64,000 nt of DNA from Mantis religiosa. Lineage: Eukaryota > Arthropoda > Insecta > Mantodea > Mantidae. A model generated the notes under the pieces. The model was not told the DNA's origin. It made no database searches and saw only the letters and a program-made list of their open reading frames with translations. The stretch covers positions 97,343,701 to 97,407,700 of the forward strand of contig CM060953.1 in assembly GCA_030765055.1 (NCBI GenBank), read 5' to 3'. Positions 10,656-22,597 of this stretch are shown here, piece after piece. Numbering within the stretch: the stretch's first letter is position 1; each line of letters starts with the position of its first letter. The translations under genes and the position numbers were made by a program.

Positions 10656-11930
10656 ATGGAGCGTGTGCTCCACCACAATGACACCGGAGACACCTGGACT
10701 ATTCGGCAAACACCCAGACGCATCCCGCTGGCAAAACAAGCGGTGGTTCGGGACGTGCCAGAGGACATATCCAGGGCAGTGATCGAAGAGTCAGGCAGCC
10801 CTTGGGTTCCCCTGTATCCAGGTGAAAAACGGCGAGCTACAGTTCTGCATGGACTACAGGAAGCTGAATGTTTTTGCACCAGGAAGGATTGCTTCCCCTT
10901 ACACCGGATTGATGATATCCTGGACATGCTTGCTGGTGCGCAGTGGTTCTCGACCCTTGACCTGAAGTCGGGTTACTGGCCGGTGGCTCTAGACCCGCGA
11001 AACAAGGAGAAGACCACATTCACAACAAGATTTGGGCTCTCAAGGGCTTTGGTACTTCACAGTTATGCCCTTTCAACTCTGCAACGCACCAGCTATCTTC
11101 CAACGCCTCATGGAGTCAGTAATGAGAGGACTGACTTAAAACCCTGCCTGCTATACCTGGATGCCATCATCATCGTTGGCAAGACGTCCGATCATCTAGA
11201 CAACCTAAGCGAGGTGCTACTGAGACTGCAGGGGACCAACTTGAAGCTAAATGCGAAGTGCCAGCTCTTCCGCAAGGAAGTCTACCACTCGGGCCACTTA
11301 GTCTCAACAACCGGAGAGGACACAGGGCCTCGAAGACACAGGCTGTGAGAGAATAGTTTCACCCGTAGGATAAGCGAGGATTGCGCAGATTCCTGGGGTT
11401 TTACAGTTATTACCGCCGCTTCATAAAGGGGTTCTACAACATCACTATGCCCATCACTGGCCAGACATAGCATCGGCCTCAAGTGTGGACCGAAAGGTGC
11501 TTCCCAGCAGCTGAAAAAGACACTATGCAGCGTTCCCATTATGGAAGTCCTACAACCAGGCGCGTCTTTATTGTGGACACCCATGTCAGCGACCATTGCA
11601 TTGGAGGCGTCCTATCCCAAGTCCAGAACAACCACGAGCGGGAGATAGCCTACTACAGCAAGACGCTGTTCAAGGCAGAGAACTACTGCGTCATCCGGCG
11701 AAAGCTGCTGGTGCTAGTGAAGACTTTGGAGCACTTCCACAAGTACCTGTATGGTCAGCCATTCCACCAGAGGACTGACCACTCTGCCCTAACTTGTAAC
11801 TTAGTTTTAGAAACCTGGAGGGCTAGAAAGCATGTTGGGTCCACAGGCTGCAAGAGTGCAACTTCACCTCCGAATATTGTAGAGGGAAGAGCCACGCCAA
11901 TGCAGATGGCATATCCCTAAGACCCTGCCC
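10656..11930 (+). pseudogene. Gypsy reverse transcriptase and RNase H, decayed
   Basis: RT motifs LHRIDDILDMLAGAQWFSTL, DLKSGYWPVALDPRNKEKT and LLYLDAIIIVGKT are visible; the catalytic YLDD has become YLDA. A frameshift and stop near 11340 separate this from the connection and RNase H region: VFIVDTHVSDHCIGGVLSQV, REIAYYSKTLFKAE and RTDHSALT (11560-11800). With the active-site Asp lost, this copy cannot reverse transcribe. Confidence 0.85.
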
Positions 11931-12289
11931 AGAAGGGTGGAGCCAATGCACAAGTTGGAAGAGAAAGAGAGTGCCGCAGTCTTGATGAGGGAGCAGTTAG
12001 TGGACGTCGACTTCGGGCCACTCTTGAAAGAAGTGGAGGCAGGGGCAAGAACCTGGAGGCACATCACATTCAGAAGTGCTGCATACAAGTCGTACTGGGC
12101 CCAATGGGACTCACTGAACAACAAAAAGGTGTTCCGGGCATGGGAATCACCTGATGGGGAGACACAGAGAGAACAGTTGGTTCTTCCCCGGAGAAGATCC
12201 CGGAAGTCTTGGAGGAAGTGCACTCAGGAACTTCAGGACACCTGGGAGCAAACCAAGAACAACTCCGAGAGTGCTACTATTGGTTGAGG

Positions 12290-13250
12290 CTCCGAGCAGA
12301 TGCTGAAAGATGGTGCTATCAATGTCATGTGTGCGCGGCAAGTCACGGTCCCTAGACTAGGAACTGGGGCCGCATGCAGCAGTACAATGTCAGCACGACT
12401 TTCGAAAGCGCAGCATGCAGCAGTACAATGTCAGAGCGACTTTCGAAAGCATCGCTGTCGACATAGCTGGACCATTCCCAGTGTCCAACCGAGGCAGAAA
12501 GTACCTGATGGTGGCCGTGGACTACTTCAAGTGGCCGGAGGTGTATGCCATCCCGAACCACGATGGGAAGACCATTACAGACTGCCTCGTGGAACAACTG
12601 TTCTGCGGATCTGGGGTAGCGTTAAAGAGCTCCACAGTGACCAGGGGACTAATTTTGAGTCCCACCTGATGGAGGCTCTGGAAAGACTTGGGGGTGAACA
12701 AGACCTGCACAACACCTCTACATCCAGTCGGGCGGCATGGTCGAGAGATACATCAAGACCCTAGCACACCTGAGGAAGGTCGTGGCCAGTCATCAGCAAG
12801 ATTGCGACGTCAAGGTGCCATTGTTCGTGCTGGCTTACCATTCGTCAACACACACCACTGGGACTACGCCAGCAAGCTTAATGTTCGGCATAGAGCTACG
12901 CCCCCCTTGTGAACTGACCTGACCCTTGGGAGACCCCCCGGAAGCAAAGCAGCGAGCAACCGAGTATGTGGGGAACCTCGTAGACATCTCCAAGACATGC
13001 ATAAGATGGCTCGTCAGAGTATCCAGATGGCGAGCGACCGCATTAAGACCCGATACGACAGGCAAGCCAACAGCCAAGGACTCTGGTAAGGTGACCTGGT
13101 TTTGTTGTAGGCCCTACCCGGACCAAGGGACGCTGCCCCTTACTTCAACCGTGGCAAGGACCGTACCGGATGGTAGAACTGACGACGTGGTCTACCGCAT
13201 CCAGAAGGTGCCTCGAGGAAAGATGGTGGTACACCTGGATCGTCTGGCCC
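12290..13250 (+). pseudogene. Gypsy integrase, decayed
   Basis: The catalytic core is spread over shifted frames: FESIAVDIAGPFPVSNRGRK (first Asp, near 12460), SDQGTNFESHLM (second Asp in a shifted frame, near 12645) and GGMVERYIKTL (the Glu, near 12740), then VLAYHSSTHTTGTTPASLMF. A direct 38-bp duplication (12372-12409 and 12413-12450, period 41 bp) sits just before the core and shifts the frame. Confidence 0.85.
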
Positions 13251-13389
13251 GTTACGATGGTGCTCTTTGTGACATTGTTCAGCTGCCGCGACAAGCCAGA
13301 GCTGGGCACGTGGGCAGGAGAGAAACAGACAGATTCCAGTGCGTTCGGTCTATTGTACCCGAACCGTCAGAATCGTCAGCCAACGATAT

Positions 13390-13481
13390 AAGTGTACTCA
13401 GTGATTTCATTAATTTGTTTTCGTGCAGCAAAACTCAGTCAGCCTTGAAGACAGCTGCTTGTCAATTTCACATCTTGTTAC
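13390..13481. repeat. Right copy of the direct repeat flanking gypsy copy 1
   Basis: This matches 9120-9210 in direct orientation at about 85% by eye and lies just beyond the last integrase-derived sequence. See the left copy. Confidence 0.8.
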
Positions 13482-13489
13482 TGCAGGAA

Positions 13490-15065
13490 AAGTTGTTTGA
13501 GTTCTGCAAACTGAATTTTCAAATCTACATAACCCAAGCAGTCACAATAGGCTGTTATAAGCAGGAAGACCCAGATGACAAACCGTAGCAAAGGGCATTT
13601 GTTTATGCTCTACACTCCAGTTAGTAGTAAAAAATACTTTAGTGGCACAAAACTGATAGGCACCATGGTCATGTTTGGCTATATATGTATTGGTTCAAGT
13701 CAGACAAAATATGCAAAGCAAATACCATATTATAGAAAATATAAAAGCAGAAATAGTAAGGTTAAAAATACATACAGTAAACAATAAAAAGCCAACAATT
13801 CACAGTAAACACTTAGTAAAAATGAAACAGTTCGAAGTCAGTAATATTAGAGGGATTGCACAATAAATGTGTTTAAACAACCCATTGAACTGAATATATA
13901 AAAATGCTTTAAAATAAAGGCAGGGTCATCACCTAAAATTGTAATATTGTTAGACAAACCAAGCTTTGCACATAGCGACGAATAATAACAAAGGGTGAGG
14001 AAATACTTCAGCATCGCAGTGGTCCATCTGAGAAGGTAGCCATGACGGAGGTGAATTACCTATATGAAGCCAAGCAAGTATAGCCTGTTCATAAGGTACC
14101 TGACTTCGGTAGTAGAAGTAAATCACTCTACTTACCATTGAGAGAATATCTTTGTGCAAAAAGCTCTTCAAATTGATAGATAAGCAGCAGACCAACCATA
14201 CATTGAGGCATATAATCGTAACCTTCTGTTCTTCACTGTTTTATCTGCTTGTTCATTTCTAATAATGCCACTGTACCCAGGAACCAAGATGAAGACCAAT
14301 CAAAACAACCAGGAACTAGTAACATCAACTTCAATGATACCCGTGTGAACACAAAATTAAGCTCTTGGATTAATTACTGGGCATATTAAAAGGACTACTC
14401 TAATGGCCTTATAAGCATTTATATGTAACAGGCCTAAAATGACATGTAGAAATCCAAGGCCCTTTACCACATGGGAAACAGATTTTCAGAAAATAAAAAA
14501 GTAAAACACACAACTCCTTCAGTTTGAAAACCATTTTAGGATTCAAACAGAAAATTTGACAATTCACAAATAAACTAGATAACCTATCTGAAATGGAACC
14601 TCGCATGCTGCTCAACAACCCAATGTGAACATCAATGAACTTGGAATAAAACCTTGGTCCAATTGCAGATTTCAAAAAAGAAAATTCATCTATAGAAGCC
14701 CTTGAAACCATAATTGTAAGATATCCAGATGGTGAAAGAACTCACATCTAATACAGATTATTCTCTTTACAACATAGAAGATAGAGGCGCTACTGTAAAT
14801 TTTAACTATAAGCCTGTTGGAAATGATTTCACAAGCCTTGATGGAGAAACTGATGCAATTTATACTTCCTTAGAAAATATATTTGCCTGACAATGTAAGC
14901 TTTACAACAATTTTCAAAGCAGCTATTAAGGCTAATATTTCAATTGACTGCCCTAAAATGGAAAAAATATTAATCATAATGTGATTAAACATCTCCCAAA
15001 ATTTAAATAAACATAGTTTTCCAATGAATTTCATAGCACAGTGGAATTTCTTTAGTTTCCATTGT
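13490..15065. other. No recognisable gene; AT-rich filler
   Basis: I see no domain, splice-compatible exon or clear repeat here. A 57-codon open stretch at 14720-14890 has a plausible composition but no recognised family and may be chance. Confidence 0.5.
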
Positions 15066-15069
15066 ATTC

Positions 15070-15310
15070 TATTTATAGGTCGAACTAAAAGAAACCTAAA
15101 AACCAGGGTCAAAGAGCATTTTAGAAACAAAGTGATATAGGAAGATGTCAGCAGTAGCTTTTCATTTCTGGTACAAAATCCATGACGACCGACCCAAATT
15201 AAAAACTATTAAAAGTGGTGAGAAACCAAAAGAAACTCATGTTAATATGGAAAAATAAGGACAGAGTTTTGATAAAGAAGTTCCTAATTCCACCACCAGA
15301 GAAGCCCATA
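15070..15310 (+). pseudogene. PLE GIY-YIG C-terminal fragment
   Basis: Starts with a GRTKRNLKTRVKEHFRNK stretch (the helix after YIG, with the conserved Arg), then AVAFHFWYKIHDD and MLIWKNKDRV, with shifts between them. It closely resembles the C-terminus of the intact PLE at 3.6-6.0 kb. Both ends are truncated and no ribozyme tail is visible. Confidence 0.75.
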
Positions 15311-16489
15311 GACTACAGTGAATTTTGGCACATCAGTCACTGTTACACAAACATCCAAATTTACAGAAAGCTAACTGTTCAACCAAAACCTAGGGTTAGG
15401 TCTAAGGGGACCAAATTATTCAATGGCAGGCAACATGATATGATTTTCAGAATTTAGAAATATATGGCATTTTCCAGTATGGATTTTATAATTGTAATCT
15501 TGATTTTGTATTTCCATTTGATGATGTAAAAGGAAAGATGAGAAATAAATTACAAATTACAACTGTTCAACCAAATGATTCACAATGAAATGAAGCATGC
15601 CACAAAAGACTGACCTTGATTTGACGTACAGAATTTTGTTTTGAAACTCTACAATGGTTTGAAATATATCCCTACAAGGATATCAAGGATATCCCATCAA
15701 GCCCTGTTTAGTAGTGTTACTGTGCAGCAAGATAACACCTTGTACAACTTCTGAAACACGCTGGGTTCTGGACATTCAAAAGTTTAGACATACCACTCTT
15801 TAGATCACAGTTGGCAGAACTGGAATTAAGGTCCCACCTTCTACCACTGCCATTGCTACTGTGGGAACTCCAGAAATTCTGCTAAAGCATCTACCACACC
15901 ACATCATTACTTTCATCATATAAATACAATTACACAATGTGGTTTCTAGCTGTGGGACAATTGGAAACTTACTTTACGGATGTGTCTCATAACTCTTATA
16001 ACGGTATAAGTTAACTTAGAATTCAGCAGTTGAACATGAATAAACTCTGCATGAAATTTGTATGAAGTTTAATAGTAATAAGGATGCAGAAGGAAGAATA
16101 AAAGAAACAAAGCTGGCATTCGGTGCCATTATTTTAAGTGTAAAACAAAATTTCCAGAGTTAACTAGCAAGAACATTTTCAGATCTAAGGTTCAATTCAT
16201 ATAACAAGCAAGCACCAATGCAGCATGGCTGAGGGTTTGCACCCATGTATTTATTGGAAACAAAAAGATATGTAATGTGCTACATAACACAAGAGTTTGC
16301 CAACCTCAAGTTTATCTTTGGTTTGCATTGCATTCACAAGGTAAGAATTCTACTTTGTTTCCACGTATTGCAGACATCTGGGAAGCACAACGAAAAAGCC
16401 TGATACAAGGTTTTATGGTATATCCTGAACAACTGTGTTCATTTGGCCGTATCATGTTTTAAATGCTGATGCCAGATTTAACATTCTCC
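15311..16489. other. No recognisable feature
   Basis: AT-rich sequence with no domain or repeat I can name. The downstream RpS24 exon, which should lie on the minus strand below 17248, was looked for here and not found. Confidence 0.5.
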
Positions 16490-16690
16490 AAAATTGAGTC
16501 ATATTGAATGAATGTAATGGGTGAAATGATGCTCAAATGAGTCCAGGGTCCATTGGGCTTAAGAGTTATCCAACATTTATATTTCAAAATAACGGAAAAC
16601 ACCAGGAGAAAAAAACACCCACCACACACACAACCAGATAACGCAAACTGACCGAGATACGAATTCTGGAACTCAAATGCTGATGCCAGA
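16490..16690 (-). mobile_element. tRNA-derived SINE, family A, copy 3 (old)
   Basis: The blocks GGGTGAAATGATGCTCAAAT, GTCCATTGGGCTTA and ATTTATATTTCAAAATAACG follow the same order as the SINE at 462-690, with more substitutions and an inserted (CACA)-rich stretch near 16615-16635. The tRNA-like head is barely recognisable. Confidence 0.65.
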
Positions 16691-17247
16691 TGTCATTTAT
16701 TTCGTAGAACTTTATCTTATTTATTATCACATTATGAATTTTCAAAATGGATATTAGTGATTATTTTATTGAACTTCTACATGCAACTAGAGGATCTACA
16801 AACAGAACCTTCACTAACTTGAGTCAGGCATATTCTGCAGCATATGAATATTATTTTAAATTATAATACATAGAAACAGAATATGCAACAGTAAGAAGAC
16901 TAAAATATGTGTAACTTGTGAGCTATGACATCCATATATAATTTACATTGGCCTTATTATCTGTAGTTAAATTACAGATTTTCTACATATTCCAATATAT
17001 TTTTATAGAATACAAATTAATATTACACACTGAATAATACAATTAAGACACAACATGAAGCAATATTAAGCACAGATTTAGCTTGACAACGTTTTTAAAC
17101 AGAAAGTGACATTGTAACCTTTACATCAAAATATGGAATTGCTGCGTTGTTTCAAACACAGGAGATTGCTAATAACTGATATATAACATACAACAAAATA
17201 GTAGGTATTCACAATAAAGAACAATGTCTTTTGATAACTCAACTTAC

Positions 17248-17457
17248 CCTCTGCAATCTATGTTTGGGTTCAAACTTTGTGGCGTAGTCCATTGCATCAT
17301 ATATCAGTGCAAAGCCAGTAGATTTTCCACCACCAAAGGCAGTTCTGAATCCAAAACAGAACACTAAATCTGGAGTTACTTTGTACATCTTTGCGAGTTT
17401 TTCCCTAATGTCTGTTTTCTTTACTGATGGCTGACCTGGATGAAGCACATCTACAAC
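17248..17457 (-). CDS. RpS24: Ribosomal protein S24 (eS24), exon 3
   Basis: Seventy codons in phase 0 read VVDVLHPGQPSVKKTDIREK, LAKMYKVTPDLVFCFGFRTA, then FGGGKSTGFALIYDAMDYAT and the end KFEPKHRLQR, the core of small-subunit protein eS24. The acceptor is TTGCTGTTCAAG before 17457 and the donor is GTAAGTTGAG after 17248. It joins in phase with exon 2 (29541-29609), which ends at the Met before this segment. eS24 is a component of the cytosolic 40S subunit and has a role in pre-rRNA processing. The protein should continue for about 35-40 more residues (HGL...KK), but no such exon was found between 1 and 17247, so it lies beyond the window or was displaced by insertions. Intron 2 (17458-29540) is about 12.1 kb and full of mobile DNA, which is long for a ribosomal protein gene. 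Confidence 0.95.
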
Positions 17458-18689
17458 CTTGAACAGCAATCATAAAAGAAAATTAAATATGAGCTACACA
17501 TATTAACCCTGATGACCAAGTAGTTGAACATTCTTATATATCATTATACATACTACTGCACTCTCCTTGGAAGACAAAGATTTGTGTTAGAAACTACATA
17601 TACGATACATAAATTAAATCTGAAAATGTGAATCTTTAAAGTGTTGTAAAGTATACCATTCACCAACAAAACAAGTTCAGTTACAATGGGTTTCTTAATA
17701 AGAGCTATTTTAGTAACAATGTATTGAAAAGTTGGTGAGCTTTTATTTTTCTTTCTGTGGTTTGATCTACAGGTAATCTTTTATGTTAAGTCATTTCTTT
17801 CTGTACCATGTATATACTAGGGAAGTTTACTCCACACCACACAAAAGCATTTTAAAGTTGCTGCATTGTAAGTTGGTGATTCACATTTGCCACCACGAGA
17901 TAAGCTGTGAAAACAAGGAGGGGGGAAAAACATGTCATTGCAGTCGCCTAACAAATGCATTCCAGTCAAAAGCAAATTGTTGCTATAGCAACCTGGTACT
18001 GCAGTATACGGACACTGCTATTCTTGCTTCGCTTATGAATCAGCGGTATCAGAATACTGTCGTCATTCGTTGCTCATTAGCATGAAACAGTATGCATTGT
18101 TAGAAGGGAAAATGTGTGGATTTAGTTTCAAGTAAGTTATGAGGTTTTCTGGGTTTGTTCCTAGCACAGGGTTACATTGATCTTTGATCTCAGGAGTAGT
18201 ATGCAACAGTAGTATGCTTTACTTTTCTTTTATTACTTGCTGCCTTCCCTTTTTATATGAAATTTCACACACACAAACACAAAAACACAAAAAAACACAC
18301 ACACACACTGCTTAGTTTTACATTAAATGCATCTAATCACCTGGATACCACATTGTCTCCCTAACAACTGCATCTGACGATTTCCTGACCAACAGTCCCT
18401 CTCGTACAACAATGAATTAGCTCCTGCTTTTCCAGTTAAGAGTAAACAACCTTCCCTTTTGAAGTCAATGACCAACCTTTCTTACGTGCCTCTGTCCGGT
18501 CCAGTCCTAAGACGAGTAACCCTTATGGTAATTAGGTATTTCTCCCTATCTTCAGTGCCAAACTACAAGTGTACTGCTTCAAGTGGTGAATGTTCCAGGA
18601 GTAAAGAGCTTTACATTATAGTAACATAATTCGTCTGTTTCTATGATCAACCTCATAGTTTCAGTGTAACTTACTTAGCTAATTATTGT
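17458..18689. other. RpS24 intron 2, unremarkable part
   Basis: No element recognised apart from a CA/A-rich microsatellite at 18266-18309. Confidence 0.6.
18266..18309. repeat. CA-rich microsatellite
   Basis: Imperfect (CA)n with AAA interruptions. Confidence 0.9.
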
Positions 18690-19425
18690 TACTCATGGCT
18701 GCCACAAATACTTGTGCTACAGAACCAGAGAAAGAAACTAGAGTACAATATCATTCACATTGCAGAATACAATGGATTCAGTGCTGAATTGGTCAACAAG
18801 AAAATTGATAAATTCAAAAGACAACAAAGATGCAAACAACAACTCTTTCCCCAATCACCAATGAAACTTCATACAGAAAATTTACATATCATCCCAGAGC
18901 TACACAACTTTTCCAAAAAGTCTTCAAAGAACACAATATTACTTTGGACCCATAGAACATCATCTTTTGAAATTACATAAAACAAAGGAGATACTCACAG
19001 ACAAAAAATCAGGTGTATACCGGATAAAATGCACGGGCTGTGACAACTTTTACATTGGAAAAACAAAAAGGAACTTGAACATTAGGCTTAAAGAGCATTT
19101 TAGGAACATCAGGAACAAAGGAATAGATAAATCGGCAGTAAGGTACCACTTTTGAAAGGAGAATCATGATATAGAACGAGAAATTCACTTATTGAAAAGT
19201 GTCCAAGGTCCAGCTACATTAACCACGTGGGAAAAAAATCTTCATAAAGAAACATGAAAGAAAATTGTTTAACTTCGACACTACATTTAAAGAAAACCCA
19301 AATTTCAAGTTCAAGATAACAACAGAAACGCACCTATCACCTCCGAGGAGTTCACCGTACTGACGTACATTAGGCGACAACAGCTGATGATGATAGGAAG
19401 ATCCTAACAAAACGCATTCTAGGTA
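18690..19425 (+). pseudogene. PLE fragment: linker, GIY-YIG domain and tail
   Basis: Frames read IIHIAEYNGFSAELVNKKID (RT-nuclease linker), then LLKLHKTKEIL, SGVYRIKCTGCDNFYIGKTK and RNLNIRLKEHFRNIRN: GVY and YIG stand for GIY...YIG and the conserved Arg is kept. Next comes AVRYHF, a stop, ENHDIE and TTWEKN. Three or more shifts and stops make it inactive. The 3' end (19384-19415) has a decayed hammerhead-like pattern: CTGATGA, then a 5-bp stem (TAGGA/TCCTA), but CAAAAC in place of GAAAC. Confidence 0.8.
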
Positions 19426-19627
19426 AATACTAGCAATAAGTGGAGCACTGAGTATTAGCCCAACTCAATATTAGTCCGACACTTATATTTTGTGCTTCAC
19501 TGTAATCATAGTCCTTACACAATGGAAAGAAACTAGACTTTGTCCAACAGGTGAATAAAGAAGCAGGTGCCAGAAATTAACCACATTGGCTCACGGGTTT
19601 TAAAACTCCTGTGTTCTTTAACAATAT

Positions 19628-20177
19628 TGTGACTTTGTGGGTTCGTGAAATGAAAAGTCCAATTACACAAACTCAACAATGTTCTTTATTTCCACCGACT
19701 TACAGTTGAACACTTGCCAATTACACAGAATTACGTAATGCAATTACAATTCACCAGTTCGTCCGTTGCAGTCCCACTGTACGCTCACAATTACGTAAAT
19801 TCTTCCGTTGCACGCACACAGTCTTCTCGTTCACTAACACAGCGCTACTTCACTGCTTGCCAAGCACTCACTCAGTCTTCTCGTCCGTACACTAGCACTG
19901 CACTCTTACGCCAAGAACTAACTGACTTTCCTCCAGCCCGACGTCTTGCTTATATAGGGTCAGCTGGCCAATCTAAAATGTTCTGGATTAGATGAAATAT
20001 CCCGTAAGTTCGAGAATCCAGGTGGAGGGGAAAAAGACGGCACAGTGGCCCGCGATCCCTCTCCTAATCATCCCTTCAGTTAGTGACTTAAATTAATGGG
20101 TGGGTGTGTCCGAACGCCTCAGTCTCCTGCTGCCGCTGCCAGCCAGGTCTATAGGGAGTTCCGACGTTTGGGTAACA
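19628..20177 (-). mobile_element. Solo LTR of the gypsy family, minus strand
   Basis: The 550 bp segment has TG...CA ends on the minus strand (TGTTACCCAAACGTCGGAA ... AAAGTCACA) and sits between 4-bp ATAT duplications (19624-19627 and 20178-20181). Its ends and body match the LTRs at 25341-25826 and 56137-56635, including CACGAACCCAC near the 3' end and an A-rich AATAAAGAACATTGTT region. No internal sequence remains, the product of LTR-LTR recombination. Confidence 0.88.
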
Positions 20178-20424
20178 ATATACTTCTGTGATTTAAGCTT
20201 CTGGCTTTACCTGCTTTCAATAAAACATTCAAGTTGTAATATAGAATTAACATTATGAAGTGATTTAAAAAAATTAAAAAAAAAAAAAACAAATTAAAAA
20301 AAAAAAACACTGGTTGATATACTGATTTTAGCAATAAAGATGGAAGTTAAACTCCGGCAACAGCATTGCTGTTTACATGCACATGTTACGTTAACCAATG
20401 ACGTACCTAGAGGCAGAACTTAAT

Positions 20425-20637
20425 CCAATAAAAAGTGTTATCTGGGCTTTTTGACCATGGTCGATTGGCTGAAATAGCACTTGATGTTTTGCCTGTCTCT
20501 CGCCAGGCAACATCACTCCAGCAGACATACCTAAATCGACAACTTCTAAGATGCCCAGAGGAGAGACGAGCAAAACGTCAAGTGCTATTTCAGCCAATCG
20601 ACCACAGCCAAAAAGCCTGGATAACACTTTTTATTGG
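20425..20637. mobile_element. Fold-back element with 77-bp arms
   Basis: Arms 20425-20501 and 20561-20637 are reverse complements with about nine scattered mismatches, starting CCAATAAAAAGTGTTATC. The spacer is 59 bp. There is no coding capacity beyond mirrored chance frames. A second palindrome (CCTGGTATA T TATACCAGG, 20654-20672) follows 16 bp downstream. Such long hairpins are typical of MITEs; no convincing target duplication was found. Confidence 0.85.
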
Positions 20638-20739
20638 AAGATGCTATTCGCTGCCTGGTATATTATACCAGGAAGCAATATCCAACACTTTCTGGCCCAA
20701 ATGACCTTGTTGTCGACGGGCCCTAAAACACCACACACT

Positions 20740-21560
20740 CACTCCAACACTTTCTAAACTACATTCATCTCTACAAATGTATGATCTTTTTACAGGTGGC
20801 AAGACCTCACTTTGAAAAATAATCAAACTGTAGGACTTCCCTATAAAAAGCTGAATGGCCGCAAGATCTTGCTGGAAAAACCGGACATATGTGCCTGGCA
20901 CTGTGGGTTTCCACGAGAACTATTTCTTGTGATTTTGAGAATATTGTAGATTGATAAAACCTGGATGAATGCCAATCATTGCATACACAAGGGCTGAACA
21001 AATGATACCTTGAGAGCAACAATATGGGTGCCATTAGGCAAAGGTGAAAGAATAAACCTCCGTCACATGGTTAATTTGGAGAGGCCTCTCTATGGATTGT
21101 AATTGTCAGGATAATGCAAAATATCAATTTTGGACAAAGCTTCAACAATTGCATCTACTAAGTGTTATTTTGGAATGCCTTGTTTGCCACAATGTGCATG
21201 TTCCAGACAATTTAAAAAAGTATGAACTGCTTGCACTGGTAAACGCAAATAAACCGCAGTTCCCAAAAAGTGTAATTGATGAAATTGCTGCAAAAAAAGG
21301 CCACAGAATCAGAGTTCCTCTGTACCGTTGCCATTTTAATGCAATCGAGTTGATTTGGGCCCAAATAAAGGGATAAGTAGCACACAACAATAAAGATTTC
21401 ACTATAACATGTTATAAAACAGAGGAAGCAATAGAAAAAATAAGTGCTAAAAATTGGGAAGATGCTGTCTTGTCACATATAAAAAGTTATAGTTTCGGAG
21501 ACTTTCTGTCCTGTGGAGGACTACATTTTTCGGGCAGTGGATTTTATCAATCACTTCGTT
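20740..21560 (+). pseudogene. IS630/Tc1-mariner-like DDE transposase, decayed
   Basis: Pieces in order: a KKLNGRKILLEKPDICAWHC block, YIDKTWMNANHCIHKG (first catalytic Asp, with the usual DETW changed to DKTW), VPLGKGERINLRH, FWTKLQQ, VILECLVCHNV (where VLDNAPYHN is expected, so the second Asp is lost), then KPQFPKSVIDEIAAKKGHRI and YRCHFNAIELIWAQIKG (the final Glu present). The best frame is 21092-21376. This transposase type recurs at 28386-28985 (N-terminal part) and 62104-63440. Confidence 0.75.
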
Positions 21561-22597
21561 TACCAATTACATAGAAGTTACAAATAAAACAGAAGACTTC
21601 ACAGGCTATTACCAGAAAATTCAAGATATACAAGCATTTTATCATGTAAATATACGGTGAATTATAAAAATTGTGAAGCCACCTTTGAGAAAATAAGGGA
21701 ACACTTAATGCAGTTAGAGGTATGAGAGTTCCATGAAAATATTTGTGTTGAATCTATACAAGACACATTTACTTGTTTTATGGTTATTATGCATATAAGC
21801 ATGCATATGCACATAAAAAGTCACAATATCAACAAAATATATAAAGGTTAAATACTAGACCTTCAAAAATACATCAATCCATTTGAAATAAAACGAAATC
21901 TATGTACAAATGTACTGCACATGTGCAGGTTGCTGTCAACATTACTATAAGCACACATTTTCTTAAGCACTGATTTTACAGTATAGCGCCGGCAGGGGGA
22001 AGACAGAGCTAACAAGCTCTTGAGTCAGCAGTGTGGTCAACCAAGAAAAACAATTTAGCAAAATATCGTGTAAGATAAGCAAAGACATGTGCTGCAACAG
22101 TGAAATGTGTGGACAAACAGTAAACTGAATTTGATCTGATAAGCCTCTAGATCACAGTGCATAGTGCATTTCAAGTTTTGAAGTTGTCTGTGCTTGGGGA
22201 ATTAGGCAAAACCTACCAAATGAGGACTTGGGACCTGAGTGGTCAAGATAACATTTATGTATAATGTTGGTATAATCACCAACATTAAAAGTCAATACAA
22301 AAGTCAAAACAACTGGCAAAAGTTTCTAATCAAAAGTATGTTGTAATGTTATAACTATACTACTGGATATTGTTCAGCTCTTGAAATGAATCGGCTTCTC
22401 TGTTTTTGCATTCTTGGCATCAGATATTCTGCCAAATATACATTTGATATAACATTTATATAAATACTTCATTCTATCAGACACTGCACCTTGAGAGGCA
22501 ATGCCGGAGAGATCGCCAGTGCAATTCAATATTGTTAGTGTGGACATTTGTTCTTAGTCCATGAAATGCAGACTGATACAAAACTCCTGGCCACTAA
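21561..22597. other. Unassigned; contains a dispersed repeat near 22140-22260
   Basis: The stretch around 22140-22260 (GTGCATTTCAAGTTTTGAAG, ACCTACCAAATGAGGACTTG, TCAAGATAA) is shared with 43315-43440 in the same orientation, so it is an interspersed repeat of unknown class. Nothing else is recognised. Confidence 0.6.

Larger units (their letters stand above)
9211..13389 (+). mobile_element. Ty3/gypsy LTR retrotransposon, decayed copy 1
   Basis: Gag zinc knuckle, protease, RT, RNase H and integrase remnants occur in the Ty3/gypsy order over about 4.2 kb, broken by many frameshifts. It is homologous over most of its length to the better copy at 56137-60620. It begins within gag, at a position equal to about 56.9 kb in that copy. 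Unlike that copy it retains integrase. GC content is clearly higher than in surrounding DNA. No env-like frame was seen. Confidence 0.9.

Noticed and set aside
9410..10739. Many overlapping minus-strand frames of 70-142 codons
   Set aside because: Shadows of GC-rich gypsy coding sequence on the plus strand.
14720..14890. 57-codon open stretch (DIQMVKELTSNTDYSLYNIE...) with an AG before its ATG
   Set aside because: Plausible composition, but no recognised family, no matching donor and a stop at the end; chance is likely in AT-rich DNA.
1..17247. Last RpS24 exon (HGL...KK-type C-terminus)
   Set aside because: Searched by eye on the minus strand and not found; it probably lies outside the window.
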